This document shows, in pieces, positions 27,176-35,606 of a stretch of 42,326 nt of DNA. Origin of the DNA: Nocardia concava NBRC 100430 (GTDB lineage: Bacteria > Actinomycetota > Actinomycetes > Mycobacteriales > Mycobacteriaceae). A program made the position numbers and the translations under genes. The stretch's first letter is position 1, and every line of letters begins with the position of its first letter. The stretch lies in NCBI RefSeq assembly GCF_000308815.1, contig NZ_BAFX01000192.1, positions 1-42,326 on the forward strand, in the 5' to 3' direction. The notes beneath the pieces were generated by a model. It searched no databases. It saw only the letters and a program-made list of their open reading frames with translations, and was not told the origin of the DNA.

Positions 27176-27832
27176 GTGCTTCAGCGAGCGCCGCACCCAC
27201 AGGAACGTCGCGGCGATCGCGACGACCAGCAGCGGCTTGCCGAGAATCAGGGCGACGGTACCGAGTATGACCACCTTGTTCGCCAGGTACAGCGGCACCA
27301 TGATCACCAGGTGCACCATCCAGAAGGCGAACCAGGCCAGACTCACCTTGCGGTGCAGGCGAATTCGCTGTTCAGGGTCGGCGTGTTCGGCGGGCTCCAG
27401 GCCGACCTTGCGGCAGATCCAATGGCTCAGCGGCCTCCCGGTCACCAACGGCACGCCGAAGGCCACCGCGCCGATCGCGCAGATCAGCAGGTCGGGGAGA
27501 TAGAAGCCGCGACCCTCTCCGGTGATGCCGACGAAGAGCGAGAACACGGCCACGGCCGCGATGCTGATGGCGACGGTCTTGACGGTGTCGCCCTTCATCA
27601 TCCGGTAGATGCCGAGCATGACCGCGACCGTGAGCGCGATCAGTACGCCGGTCTTCGCGCTATCGGTGCCGTATCCGATGAGGAATCCGATGGCGGGGGC
27701 CGCGCCGTCGAGCAGGTGCCGGGGTCCGCCCAGCGCCATGAACTTGCCCCACATCTCGGCCGCACCCGAACGCTGGTGATCGACCATCGTCTTCCGGTGC
27801 CTGCCCGTCTCCACGAGAACTCCTGTAGCCAT
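27161..27832 (-). CDS. DUF3159 family membrane protein
   Basis: A 223-residue integral membrane protein with about six hydrophobic helices, including segments around APAIGFLIGYG, VLIALTVAVMLGIYRMM, TVAISIAAVAVFSLFVG and LICAIGAVAFGVPLV, and a basic C-terminus. FGVPLVTGRPLSHW resembles the conserved centre of the DUF3159 family, which is common in actinobacteria and has no assigned function. A start at 27787 (MVDHQ) is also possible. A 27-base palindrome lies 42 bases upstream. Confidence 0.78.
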   Translation of the reverse strand: MATGVLVETGRHRKTMVDHQRSGAAEMWGKFMALGGPRHLLDGAAPAIGFLIGYGTDSAKTGVLIALTVAVMLGIYRMMKGDTVKTVAISIAAVAVFSLFVGITGEGRGFYLPDLLICAIGAVAFGVPLVTGRPLSHWICRKVGLEPAEHADPEQRIRLHRKVSLAWFAFWMVHLVIMVPLYLANKVVILGTVALILGKPLLVVAIAATFLWVRRSLKHSRAQ

Positions 27833-27873
27833 TGTGCGGCCGCCTTTCCTGCGTCGACCTGGGTTTGTCGAGC

Positions 27874-27900
27874 TCTTATTGCAGTCTGACTGTAATAAGA
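27874..27900. promoter_or_regulatory. 27-base palindrome upstream of the DUF3159 gene
   Basis: TCTTATTGCAGTC mirrors GACTGTAATAAGA around a single central T, with only one mismatched pair. It is AT-rich against the GC-rich surroundings, as operators often are. Near copies of CGACC(T/C)GGGT...CGAGC flank it at 27854-27873 and 27902-27916. Probably the binding site of an unidentified regulator. Confidence 0.6.
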
Positions 27901-27974
27901 ACGACCCGGGTCGAGCAATGGCTTATGACCCACCTCGCGCACTCCGCAACCTGTGGTCCACGCCACTCCCCCCG

Positions 27975-28082
27975 CCATCCCCCGTCATTCCGGCATGCTC
28001 TTGGCCGGAATCCACTGGCGTGGACGCATCCGCTGTGCGTGTGGATCCCGGCCAAACACGCGCCGGGATGACGGGGATCAGG
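27975..28082. repeat. Dispersed palindromic repeat, copy 2
   Basis: Arms at 27975-28015 and 28041-28082 pair over about 41 bases with a few mismatches; the loop is 25 bases. The left arm matches 4234-4266 with one base change over 33. The right arm includes the stop codon of the phosphodiesterase-like gene (28078-28080), so the element has been absorbed into a gene end. Confidence 0.85.
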
Positions 28083-29229
28083 GGGTGGCGATGAGGGGGA
28101 TGAGCTGTTCGGCGGGAGTGCGGGCGCCGTGGTGGCCTATGAGGGAGGACTCCAGGGGTTCTGCTGCGGGGCGGATCAGGACCGCGCTGCCCTCGGCGAC
28201 CGCTATGAGGTCGCCGATGCGGGAGGCGATCACCTCGGTGGGTGGGGTCGGGCCGAACCAGTGTTCGTCGATGGCCTGTTCGCGGGTGATGACTGTCGCA
28301 TGCGAGGACAGCTCGGCCGTCCACGCCGCATGTGCGTCGGCCGAGGCCGCGGGAGAGTCGAGGTAGATGTGGCGGACTCGCGCCTCGCCGCCGATCAGGC
28401 GGACGTCGCGGTGCAGGGCGGGGCAGGTGTCGAGGTCGATGATGGTGTCCGCGTGGATCATTCCGTGGTCGCCGGTGATCAGCACCGTGCAGGTGGACGG
28501 CAGTTCGGCGAACAGATCGGCGATGCAGGCGTCGATATCGGCCAGCATTGCCAGCCATTGGGGGGATTCGGGGCCGTAGAGGTGGCCGTTGGCGTCGAGG
28601 TCGGCGAAATAGGCGTAGGCGAAGCGGGATGCTCTGTCGGAATGATTTGCGACAGTGAGGATTCCGGTGCGCAGCTCGTCGAGGGTACTCGCCGGGTGCA
28701 GGGTGCCCGGGGCGCGGAAGGCGGCTCGGGTGAGGCCGGATTCGCGTTGATAGCCGGGGATCACATAGTGGACCTCCACGCCGTGGGCGGCGAGGTCTTC
28801 GAGACGACTTGGTCGCGGCTGCACGGATTCCGGAGGGAACTGGCCGCGCGCGTCCTCACCGGTCGCGCTGTCCAGCTTCCATCGCAGGGAGTTCAGCAGG
28901 CGGGGACCGTCGCCGTCGGGCAGGGCGAAGCTGTAGCCGATGATCCCGTGCGTCGCGCAGGGTGCGCCGAGGGCGAGACTCGTGAGGCTGGTCGCCGTGG
29001 TGGCGGGGAATCCCGCGGTCAGCGTGGTGGTGACATGCGCGGCGAGGGTGGGCGCGATCTCGCGGTGCCGGGCGAGCAGTTCCGCACCGAGACCGTCGAC
29101 GAGCAGCACCACGACATCCCGATTGGGTGCGACACCCAGCGGATTGCCGGGATCGAGCCCGAAGGTCGCGGCGACGGACGGCAGGATGTCGGCGAGCGTG
29201 TGCGGCGTCCCCGATGGTGCACTGGCCAT
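28078..29229 (-). CDS. Nucleotide pyrophosphatase/phosphodiesterase-like AP-superfamily enzyme
   Basis: A 383-residue protein of the alkaline phosphatase superfamily. LLVDGLG provides the first metal aspartate, FPATTATS contains the likely Thr nucleophile, YFADLDANGHLYG holds the metal Asp/His pair, TGDHGM the next pair, and GHHG near the C-terminus the last histidine. Members hydrolyse phosphodiester or pyrophosphate bonds. There is no signal peptide, so it may act inside the cell. The stop lies in a palindromic repeat arm. Confidence 0.88.
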   Translation of the reverse strand: MASAPSGTPHTLADILPSVAATFGLDPGNPLGVAPNRDVVVLLVDGLGAELLARHREIAPTLAAHVTTTLTAGFPATTATSLTSLALGAPCATHGIIGYSFALPDGDGPRLLNSLRWKLDSATGEDARGQFPPESVQPRPSRLEDLAAHGVEVHYVIPGYQRESGLTRAAFRAPGTLHPASTLDELRTGILTVANHSDRASRFAYAYFADLDANGHLYGPESPQWLAMLADIDACIADLFAELPSTCTVLITGDHGMIHADTIIDLDTCPALHRDVRLIGGEARVRHIYLDSPAASADAHAAWTAELSSHATVITREQAIDEHWFGPTPPTEVIASRIGDLIAVAEGSAVLIRPAAEPLESSLIGHHGARTPAEQLIPLIATP

Positions 29230-29267
29230 CCGCCGACTCTATTGCCCGGCGTCCCCATTGCCCGAAT

Positions 29268-29305
29268 AAGCGAAAACCGCCCCCGGAGAGGCGGTTCTTT
29301 CGCTT
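29268..29305 (-). terminator. Rho-independent terminator
   Basis: On the minus strand the stem AACCGCC/GGCGGTT closes an 8-base loop and runs into TTTTCGC. The outer AAGCGAAA/TTTCGCTT bases extend the symmetry. It lies 12 bases beyond the stop of the 34-residue peptide gene and also separates it from the phosphodiesterase gene. Confidence 0.75.
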
Positions 29306-29317
29306 ACGGGAGCCGGA

Positions 29318-29422
29318 TCAGGCCAGGCCCCACGCCTTCAGCAGGTAGGTGATGTTGGCGGCGATACCGGTGACCGTGCTGGCCAGGTCGATCGCGGCGG
29401 AACCGAGGTTGATGATCGGCAT
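29318..29422 (-). CDS. 34-residue hydrophobic/amphipathic peptide
   Basis: The open frame begins at ATG 29422 with an AAGGA site six bases before it and ends 12 bases before a clear terminator, so it has all parts of a small stand-alone gene. The peptide reads MPIINLGSAAIDLAST, continues with VTGIAANITYLLKAWGLA, carries one Asp and one Lys and is otherwise nonpolar or small-polar, typical of a single membrane-associated helix. No leader or processing site is seen. It could be a membrane-acting peptide, a toxin or a small regulator of a neighbour. No family is known to me. Confidence 0.62.
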   Translation of the reverse strand: MPIINLGSAAIDLASTVTGIAANITYLLKAWGLA

Positions 29423-29547
29423 AACTTGTCCTTCGGGCTGGGTACAAAGTGCAGACCCACTGTATTAGGACGAGCTAACTCCCAGCATCATGAATCGACT
29501 CACGACCTCGGCGTTCTGTAACCCGGACCACAGAGAACCGGTGCGGC

Positions 29548-32007
29548 TCAGTCGCGTTCCGGCAGCCGCAAACGCTTCAACGACAGGGCGTTCAGGGCGA
29601 CGATGATGCTCGATCCGGACATGGACATGGCCGCGATCTCCGGGCGCAGGACGAAGCCGAAGGCGGGCTCGAAGACACCGGCGGCGATCGGCAGGGCCAG
29701 GCTGTTGTAGCCGACCGCCCAGGCCAGGTTCTGGTGCATCTTGCGCAGGGTGCCGCGGCCGATGCGCAGGGCGGTGGGGACGTCCAGTGGATCCGAGCGC
29801 ATGAGCACCAGGTCCGCGGTTTCGATGGCGACATCGGTACCCGCGCCGATGGCGATGCCGAGATCGGCCTGGGCGAGCGCGGGCGCGTCGTTCACGCCGT
29901 CGCCGACCATGGCGACTTTCTTTCCGCCGGACTGCAATTCGATGATCTTGGCGGCCTTGTCGCCGGGCAGCACCTCGGCGATGACGGTGTCGATGCCGAG
30001 TTCGGCGGCAATGCGTTCGGCGGTGGCCTGGTTGTCGCCGGTGAGCATGACCACCTCGACGCCCATATCGTGCAGGTCCGCAACGGCTTTGGCGGAGGTC
30101 TCGCGCGGCGCGTCGGCTATGCCGATGACGGCGGCGGCCTTGCCGTCCACGGCGGCCAGCACAGCGGTCTGACCCGCGCCCGCCACCCGGTCGCGGACCG
30201 CGGCCAGCTCGCCCAGATCGATGTTCTCCTGTTCCAGCAGACGGCGATTGCCGATGACGACACGGCGGCCGTCCACGGTGGCGATCGCGCCGTGGCCTGG
30301 GACGTTCTGGAAGTCCACGGCGCGAGCGTCGTTCGAGCCGTGTTCCTTGGCGTAGCGCACCACGGCCTCGGCGAGCGGATGCTCGGACTCGCGTTCCACG
30401 GCGGCCAGCAGGGGCAGCAGGTCTGCCTCGGAAAGCGTTGACCCGGTGACGATTTCGGTCACCTCCGGCTCCCCCTTGGTGAGGGTTCCGGTCTTGTCCA
30501 TCACCACGGTCTGGATGCGGGCCGAACTCTCCAGCGCCAGTGCGTTCTTGAACAGCACGCCGCGTTTCGCGCCCAGGCCGGTGCCGACCATGATGGCGGT
30601 CGGCGTGGCCAGACCCAGGGCGTCCGGGCAGGTGATGACCACGACCGTGATGGCGAACAGCATGGCCTTGGCGAAGCCGACGCCGGCCAGCAGCCAGACC
30701 ACCAAAGTCAGTGCGCCGCCGAACAATGCGACCAGCACCAGCCAGAAGGCCGCGCGATCGGCCAGCTTCTGGCCCGGGGCCTTCGAATTCTGCGCCTGCT
30801 GAACCAGATTCACGATCTGCGCCAGCGCGGTGTCCGCCCCGACCTTGGTGGCGCGCACCCGCAGCGTGCCGTTCTTGTTGAGCGTCGCCCCGATGACCGC
30901 CGAGCCCGCCTCCTTGTGCACCGGCAGGCTCTCGCCGGTCACCATGGACTCGTCGACCTCGCTCGCCCCGTCCTCCACGGTGCCGTCGACCGCGATCTTG
31001 GCGCCCGGCCGCACCAGCAGCAGATCCCCGACTTGCACGTCGGCCGTGGGGATTTCGACCTCCCGACCGTCCCGGATCACCACCGCCCGCGGCGGCGCCA
31101 GATCCAGCAGCGTCCGAATCGCGTCATTGGCCCCACCCCGCGCCCGCATCTCGAACCAGTGCCCGAGCAGCACGAACGTCGCCAACATGGTCGACGCCTC
31201 GTAGAACACCTCCCCGCCCCCGGTCAGCGTAATCGCCAGCGAGTACAGCCATCCCGCCCCGATCCCCACCGCGACCAGCACCATCATGTCCAGCGTCCGC
31301 GCCTTCAACGCCGCCCACGCCCCCGTGAAGAAGATCGTCGACGCATAGAAGATCACCGGCAGACTGAGCACCAACTCCCAGATATCCGCCCGCATCCCGA
31401 ACGGCACCGGCAAATCCCACCCGAACATGTCGGTAGCCATAGGCGACCACAACATCACCAACACCGAAAACACGGCCGCCACAACAAACCGATTCCGCAT
31501 ATCCCGAGCCATGTCCTCCATGGACATCCCCCCATGCCCGGCATGCCCCCCATGCCCCATGGCGGCATGATCCATCCCCGCATGCGCACCGTGATCCATC
31601 CCGGCGTGGGCACCGTGATCCATCCCGGCGTGGGCACTGTGGTCCATTCCCGCGTGCGCACCGTGGTCCATACCGGCGTGAGCGTCGCGACCCTCGCGGG
31701 TGTCGTGCCCCATCCCTGCATGCCCCGCGTGGTCGCCCGCAGGTTCGGCCATCGGATCACACACATGATTCGGCACCGACTGCCCCGCACAGTGCAACCC
31801 GCACTCCCGCACCCATTCCCGCAGATCAGCCACCGAAGTCAACCCCGGATCAAACGTCACAGTCGCCGTCTGCGCCACCGGATTGGCCTCCACCGCAACC
31901 ACCCCCGGCCGCCTCCCCAGCACTGCCGTAACCACCCCCTGCTGACTCGCCCAGTGCAGCCCCCGAACATCCAGCACCGCAGTCCGCTGCCCGTCCTTGC
32001 GATCCAT
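29548..32007 (-). CDS. Copper-type P1B-ATPase with CPD motif and His/Met-rich N-terminus
   Basis: An 819-residue heavy-metal exporter. The N-terminus has a heavy-metal-associated-like fold (AVLDVRGLHW to GLHC) that lacks the CxxC pair, then an HAGMDHGA repeat tract and a second His/Met block. The P-type core shows MVTGES (actuator), TCPDALGLATP (C460, P461, D462) in the metal-binding helix, DKTGTLT with phosphorylated D504, SEHP, MLTGDN and GDGVNDAP. The metal motif is CPD rather than the usual CPC or CPH. ATG 32007 has a GGAGGA site; an extra upstream ATG (32037) adds ten residues. A CsoR-like box 36 bases upstream suggests copper control. Confidence 0.92.
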   Translation of the reverse strand: MDRKDGQRTAVLDVRGLHWASQQGVVTAVLGRRPGVVAVEANPVAQTATVTFDPGLTSVADLREWVRECGLHCAGQSVPNHVCDPMAEPAGDHAGHAGMGHDTREGRDAHAGMDHGAHAGMDHSAHAGMDHGAHAGMDHGAHAGMDHAAMGHGGHAGHGGMSMEDMARDMRNRFVVAAVFSVLVMLWSPMATDMFGWDLPVPFGMRADIWELVLSLPVIFYASTIFFTGAWAALKARTLDMMVLVAVGIGAGWLYSLAITLTGGGEVFYEASTMLATFVLLGHWFEMRARGGANDAIRTLLDLAPPRAVVIRDGREVEIPTADVQVGDLLLVRPGAKIAVDGTVEDGASEVDESMVTGESLPVHKEAGSAVIGATLNKNGTLRVRATKVGADTALAQIVNLVQQAQNSKAPGQKLADRAAFWLVLVALFGGALTLVVWLLAGVGFAKAMLFAITVVVITCPDALGLATPTAIMVGTGLGAKRGVLFKNALALESSARIQTVVMDKTGTLTKGEPEVTEIVTGSTLSEADLLPLLAAVERESEHPLAEAVVRYAKEHGSNDARAVDFQNVPGHGAIATVDGRRVVIGNRRLLEQENIDLGELAAVRDRVAGAGQTAVLAAVDGKAAAVIGIADAPRETSAKAVADLHDMGVEVVMLTGDNQATAERIAAELGIDTVIAEVLPGDKAAKIIELQSGGKKVAMVGDGVNDAPALAQADLGIAIGAGTDVAIETADLVLMRSDPLDVPTALRIGRGTLRKMHQNLAWAVGYNSLALPIAAGVFEPAFGFVLRPEIAAMSMSGSSIIVALNALSLKRLRLPERD
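31567..31686 (-). repeat. Five 24-bp tandem repeats coding for a His/Met unit
   Basis: Consecutive units at 31567, 31591, 31615, 31639 and 31663 each encode an eight-residue GAHAGMDH-type unit of the ATPase N-terminus. Copies differ by one to five bases. The encoded His and Met residues are suited to binding copper. Confidence 0.85.
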
Positions 32008-32042
32008 CCCGCGCTCCTCCGCCGACCGACCTTGCATCGACC

Positions 32043-32064
32043 ATATACCCTATAGGGGTTTGGG
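32043..32064. promoter_or_regulatory. CsoR-like copper operator
   Basis: ATACCCTATAGGGGT is a near-palindrome of the ACCC-TATA-GGGT kind bound by CsoR-type copper repressors. It lies just upstream of the ATPase gene and includes the TAG stop of the efflux gene. No csoR gene is present in the window. Confidence 0.6.
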
Positions 32065-33489
32065 GTAATATCTCGCCAGCAGCACCATCGACAAGGTCGG
32101 CACCACTGCCAGCGTCGAAGCCACCAGAACCCAGGTGAAAGTCACCGAAAAGGCGGCAGCCCCCTGATGGGTGTCGTCGCCGGGCAGGTGCCGCTGCAGG
32201 ATCACGACGAAGGCGGCGGTGCCGATCGATCCGCCGACTCGCTGCATGATCGTGAGTTGCGGTGTGGCGTCGATGATTTGGGACGGTGTCAGGTTTCGCA
32301 TGGTGGCGGTCATGGCCGGCATCGCGGCCAGGCCGATCCCGAGTCCACGCAGCACCATCGCACCGCCGAGCAACCAGTACGGAGTGTCGTCGGCGATGAG
32401 CATGAACGGGACGGTGGCGGCGCAGCCGACAAGGGCGCCGAGCAGCGCGGTCGGGACTCCGATGCGTTGGTAGAGGCGGGCGGACACCCCCATGGCGGCG
32501 GCCGCTCCGATGCCCTGCGGGGCCATGAGCAGGCCGGTGTGCGCGGCATCCTGGTGACGGACAATTTGAAAATACAAGGGCAGCAATACCATTGCGCCGA
32601 ATGTCACCGCACCGATGACGAAGGTCGAGACGGTGCCCGCGGCGAAGAAGCCGTCCCGCCAGAGGCGAAGGTCGAGGACCGGATTCCGGGCTCGCAGCGC
32701 GTACGCGATGAAGAGGACCGTCAAGGCCGTGCCGCCGAGAAATGTGACGAGCACCCGCGGATCCGTCACCCCGCGCTGCACCGCCGCGGAGAGGCCGTAG
32801 GTGATCCCGACCATTCCGAGGGAGATCAGGAGCAATCCGAAAACGTCCAGCGGCCCGGCCGATTCGGTGTGATCGTCCGACGGCAGTAGCCGCGCCGCCA
32901 GGATCAGCCCGAGGACACCGATCGGGACGTTGATCAGGAATATCCATTGCCAGCCCGCGTATTCGAGCAGTAGCCCGCCGATGGTCGGGCCGATGACGGG
33001 TGTCAGCACCATCGGAATCCCCGCTGCCACCATGGCTCTCGCCATGCCCTGCCGCCCCGCGGCGGTCACCAGGATCATCTGCCCGACCGGAATCATCACC
33101 CCGGCACCGATTCCCTGGGCGACCCGCGCCGCGATGAGCGCGTCGACGCTTCCGGCCGCCGCGCATGCGAGCGAGGCGAGCGTGAACAGCAGCAGCGCGG
33201 CGATATAGAGCCGCTTGGCACCGATCCGCCGTGCGGCCCAGCCGGTCACCGGTAGTACGGCGGCTTGGACAAGCAGGTAGACGGTGACCACCCACTGGAT
33301 TTCGTCCAGCGTCCCGCCCAGATCGGCGGCCAGCGATTTCAGCGCGACATTGACGATGGTCGCGTCGAGGAAGGCGAGTATCGCCCCGACCAGTACGACC
33401 ACGATTGCCCGGCGTGCGTGCGGAGTGAGGGCGGGGCGGTCGTCGACCGCGCCCGGAAGGTTCGAGGTAGTCACCGTTCGAAGTGTCAT
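32050..33489 (-). CDS. MFS drug-efflux transporter, DHA2 (EmrB/QacA) type
   Basis: A 479-residue proton-driven exporter with the 14-helix DHA2 pattern. LDATIVNVAL is the family motif of helix 1, AARVAQGIGAGVMIP lies in helix 4, and GPTIGGLLLEYAGWQWIFLINVPIG is the motif C region. Substrates are usually amphiphilic drugs or dyes. ATG 33489 was chosen; further upstream frame runs into the divergent TetR gene. It is divergent from that TetR gene, with palindromes between them, so it is very likely its repressed target. Confidence 0.9.
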   Translation of the reverse strand: MTLRTVTTSNLPGAVDDRPALTPHARRAIVVVLVGAILAFLDATIVNVALKSLAADLGGTLDEIQWVVTVYLLVQAAVLPVTGWAARRIGAKRLYIAALLLFTLASLACAAAGSVDALIAARVAQGIGAGVMIPVGQMILVTAAGRQGMARAMVAAGIPMVLTPVIGPTIGGLLLEYAGWQWIFLINVPIGVLGLILAARLLPSDDHTESAGPLDVFGLLLISLGMVGITYGLSAAVQRGVTDPRVLVTFLGGTALTVLFIAYALRARNPVLDLRLWRDGFFAAGTVSTFVIGAVTFGAMVLLPLYFQIVRHQDAAHTGLLMAPQGIGAAAAMGVSARLYQRIGVPTALLGALVGCAATVPFMLIADDTPYWLLGGAMVLRGLGIGLAAMPAMTATMRNLTPSQIIDATPQLTIMQRVGGSIGTAAFVVILQRHLPGDDTHQGAAAFSVTFTWVLVASTLAVVPTLSMVLLARYYPKPL

Positions 33490-33524
33490 CCAGTTGGATA
33501 AATGTGTCAACCAAATGGATGACA
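33484..33524. promoter_or_regulatory. TetR operator 1 (MFS side)
   Basis: Arms 33484-33497 (TGTCATCCAGTTGG) and 33511-33524 (CCAAATGGATGACA) are complementary except at one position, with 13 bases between. It overlaps the MFS start codon, so a bound repressor would block polymerase or ribosome entry. Confidence 0.65.
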
Positions 33525-33529
33525 ACCGG

Positions 33530-33550
33530 ATGGATGACACAGTCATCCAT
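33530..33550. promoter_or_regulatory. TetR operator 2 (regulator side)
   Basis: ATGGATGA (33530-33537) and TCATCCAT (33543-33550) are perfect arms spaced by five bases, sharing the GGATGA half-site with operator 1. It lies 18 bases before the TetR start and would allow autoregulation. Confidence 0.65.
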
Positions 33551-33567
33551 CGAAGTACGATGACCGG

Positions 33568-34200
33568 ATGGCAACCGAGCCCGTACCCGACCGCCGCCCG
33601 CGCCGCGCTCCCAGTGCCGCCGACCGCCGCCGCGATGCCGAACGCTCGCGACAGGCCCTGCTGGATGCGGCCCTGGACGAGTTCGCGGCCAAGGGCTTCG
33701 ACGGCGCGCGCGTGCAGGAGATCGCCGATCGCGCCGGGGTGAACAAGCAGCTCATCGCCTATTACTTCGGCGGCAAAGACGGCCTCTACCAAGAGATTCA
33801 GCGAGGCTGGCCCGCCGCCGAGGCCGAGCGCGCGGATCCGGACCTGCCGCTCGGCGAGATCGCGGCCCGCTACCTGTCGGCGATACTCGCCGATCCCCGG
33901 CCCGCACGCCTACTCGTCTGGCGCGGGCTCACCGGAAGCGGTTCGACCACCGACTATCTCGACGGTTCCGCCACCGTCGAAGCCGATCTCGCCAACCTGA
34001 GCCGGGCCCGGGATCGCGGTGAGATTTCCCCCGACCTGGACCCCGCATTCGTCCGCATGGCGTTGATGGGCGCGATCCTGGCCCCGGTCATGCTTCCCGA
34101 GACCGCCGCGCAGGCCACCGGAAAATGGCCCGGCACACCGGAATTCGAGCAGTACTACACCGCACAGCTCCGCACACTCATCGACCTACTCGGCCGGTGA
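33568..34200 (+). CDS. TetR-family repressor
   Basis: A 210-residue regulator. The N-terminal domain is canonical: ALLDAALDEFAAKGFDGARVQEIADRAGVNKQLIAYYFGGKDGLY, with the recognition helix around residues 57-66. The C-terminal domain is helical (LPLGEIAARYLSAIL, AFVRMALMGAILAPVML). There is no ribosome site at ATG 33568, so the mRNA may be leaderless. It most likely represses the divergent MFS pump and itself. It overlaps the convergent DMT exporter by 15 bases. Confidence 0.9.
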   Translation: MATEPVPDRRPRRAPSAADRRRDAERSRQALLDAALDEFAAKGFDGARVQEIADRAGVNKQLIAYYFGGKDGLYQEIQRGWPAAEAERADPDLPLGEIAARYLSAILADPRPARLLVWRGLTGSGSTTDYLDGSATVEADLANLSRARDRGEISPDLDPAFVRMALMGAILAPVMLPETAAQATGKWPGTPEFEQYYTAQLRTLIDLLGR

Positions 34201-35115
34201 GGCTTCCGGGTTGACGGCGGGGGCGGGAATCGGGCGGGTGGAGCCGGAGCGGGCGATGGCGACGCCGGAGAGGCAGAAGAGGCCGCCCAATAGGGCCAGG
34301 AGGGTGGGGACTTCACCGAGGGCGAGCCAGGACATGAGGATTACCAGGGCGGGGACGGCGTAGGTGGTTACGCCCATTTTGCCGGCGGTGGTGCGGGCGA
34401 GGGCGTAGGCCCAGGTGGTGAAGGCCAGGGCGGTGGGGAAGACGCCCAGGTAGATGAGGCTCAGGGTGGAGGTGAACGGGGCGGCGGTGGCTTCGGTGAC
34501 TAGTTGGGCCGAGAAGGGTAGGCAGGCAATGGTTCCGACTACGCAGCCGCCGGTGGTCATTTGCAGGGCGGAGGCTTGGGTGAGGGCCGGTTTCTGGACT
34601 ACGACCGATACGGCCCAGCAGACCGCGGCGAGGACGCAGAGCAGGACGCCGAGGGCGGCGGCTGAGCCGCCGTCGGAGTTCGAGAGGCCGACTATGACTG
34701 CGCCGGTGAAGGAAACGGCGATGCCTGCCATCAGGCGGGGCGGAAAGCCTTCGGAGAGAAAGAATCCGCTCAGCAGGGCGATCAGGACGGGGCCGATGTT
34801 GATGACCATGGCGGCGGTGCCGGCGTCGAGGTGGCGTTCGCCCCAGTTGAGGGCGACCATGTAGACGCCGAACCAGAGGACGCCGGAGATCAGGATGGCG
34901 CGCCAGGCCGGGCGGGGCGGGAAGCGCTCGCCGGTGATGACCATGATGGCGATCAGGGCGATCGAGCCGGACAGCATACGGCCCAGGGCCAGCGCGCCCG
35001 GCGAAAAGGCGTGTCCCGCACTGCGAATGAAGACGAAGGCCGAGGCCCAGAGAATTACGGTGACCGCGGCCGCCGTCATCGCACCCTTGTCCACCGACTC
35101 GATCCGCTGCGTCAT
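34186..35115 (-). CDS. EamA/DMT-family exporter
   Basis: A 309-residue membrane protein with ten hydrophobic helices in two EamA repeats. Helix 1 region is VILWASAFVFIRSAG, the end of repeat 1 has MVINIGPVLIALLSGFFLSE, and the end of repeat 2 has ALAFTTWAYALARTTAG and PALVILMSWLALGEVP. Family members export amino acids or metabolites. Codons in the C-terminal part favour G-ending triplets more than those of neighbouring genes. It stands alone, with no coupled gene on its strand. Confidence 0.9.
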   Translation of the reverse strand: MTQRIESVDKGAMTAAAVTVILWASAFVFIRSAGHAFSPGALALGRMLSGSIALIAIMVITGERFPPRPAWRAILISGVLWFGVYMVALNWGERHLDAGTAAMVINIGPVLIALLSGFFLSEGFPPRLMAGIAVSFTGAVIVGLSNSDGGSAAALGVLLCVLAAVCWAVSVVVQKPALTQASALQMTTGGCVVGTIACLPFSAQLVTEATAAPFTSTLSLIYLGVFPTALAFTTWAYALARTTAGKMGVTTYAVPALVILMSWLALGEVPTLLALLGGLFCLSGVAIARSGSTRPIPAPAVNPEASPAE

Positions 35116-35170
35116 TCACCGACGGTAGATCATCGCCCGGGCGGGAAGCACGCGGTTTTCGGACGTGGCA

Positions 35171-35515
35171 TTACTGGCAGGGCGTGGCGGACGGGCGGCA
35201 CACCGTCCAACCCGAACCGTCCGGGCGCGGCACCGGCCGCCAGGTGCGTTCCTCGCCTCCGGTGCCGAGCCGGTTGGCCGCCGGGTCGGACGGGGGTTGC
35301 GGTGCGGGGTCGATGTAGACGTAGTCGTATCGCGGATAGCCGTTGTCGTCGTAAGTGACGACCACATGCGACGTTCCGGCATTGCCGGGAGCCTGCGGCC
35401 CCGTCGCGCCGGGTTCGGCCGCGGCGACTCCCGCGGCGGTGGCGAACAGGGTTCCGGCAATGACCATGCAGGTCAAGGGTTTCCGGATGACGGTCAGGGC
35501 ACCGTGGGTATTCAT
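35171..35515 (-). CDS. Small secreted protein of unknown function
   Basis: A 114-residue protein with an excellent GAGGAGG ribosome site and a signal peptide ending near GVAAAEPG. The mature part has VVVTYDDNGYPRYDYVYIDP followed by a Pro-rich stretch and a C-terminal module with two cysteines (WTVCRPSATPCQ). The final cysteines may pair. No family is recognised. Confidence 0.75.
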   Translation of the reverse strand: MNTHGALTVIRKPLTCMVIAGTLFATAAGVAAAEPGATGPQAPGNAGTSHVVVTYDDNGYPRYDYVYIDPAPQPPSDPAANRLGTGGEERTWRPVPRPDGSGWTVCRPSATPCQ

Positions 35516-35606
35516 CGAACCTCCTCGTTCGCCCTAGATACGTCACCGGGTTACACGGCGGTTCGCTCGAGGCTCGAACTATGAAGGCCGACAGGCGATT
35601 ACGAGA

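Noticed and set aside
31567..31686. Possible CRISPR-like repeat array
   Set aside because: Units are contiguous 24-base in-frame coding repeats without spacers, inside the ATPase gene.
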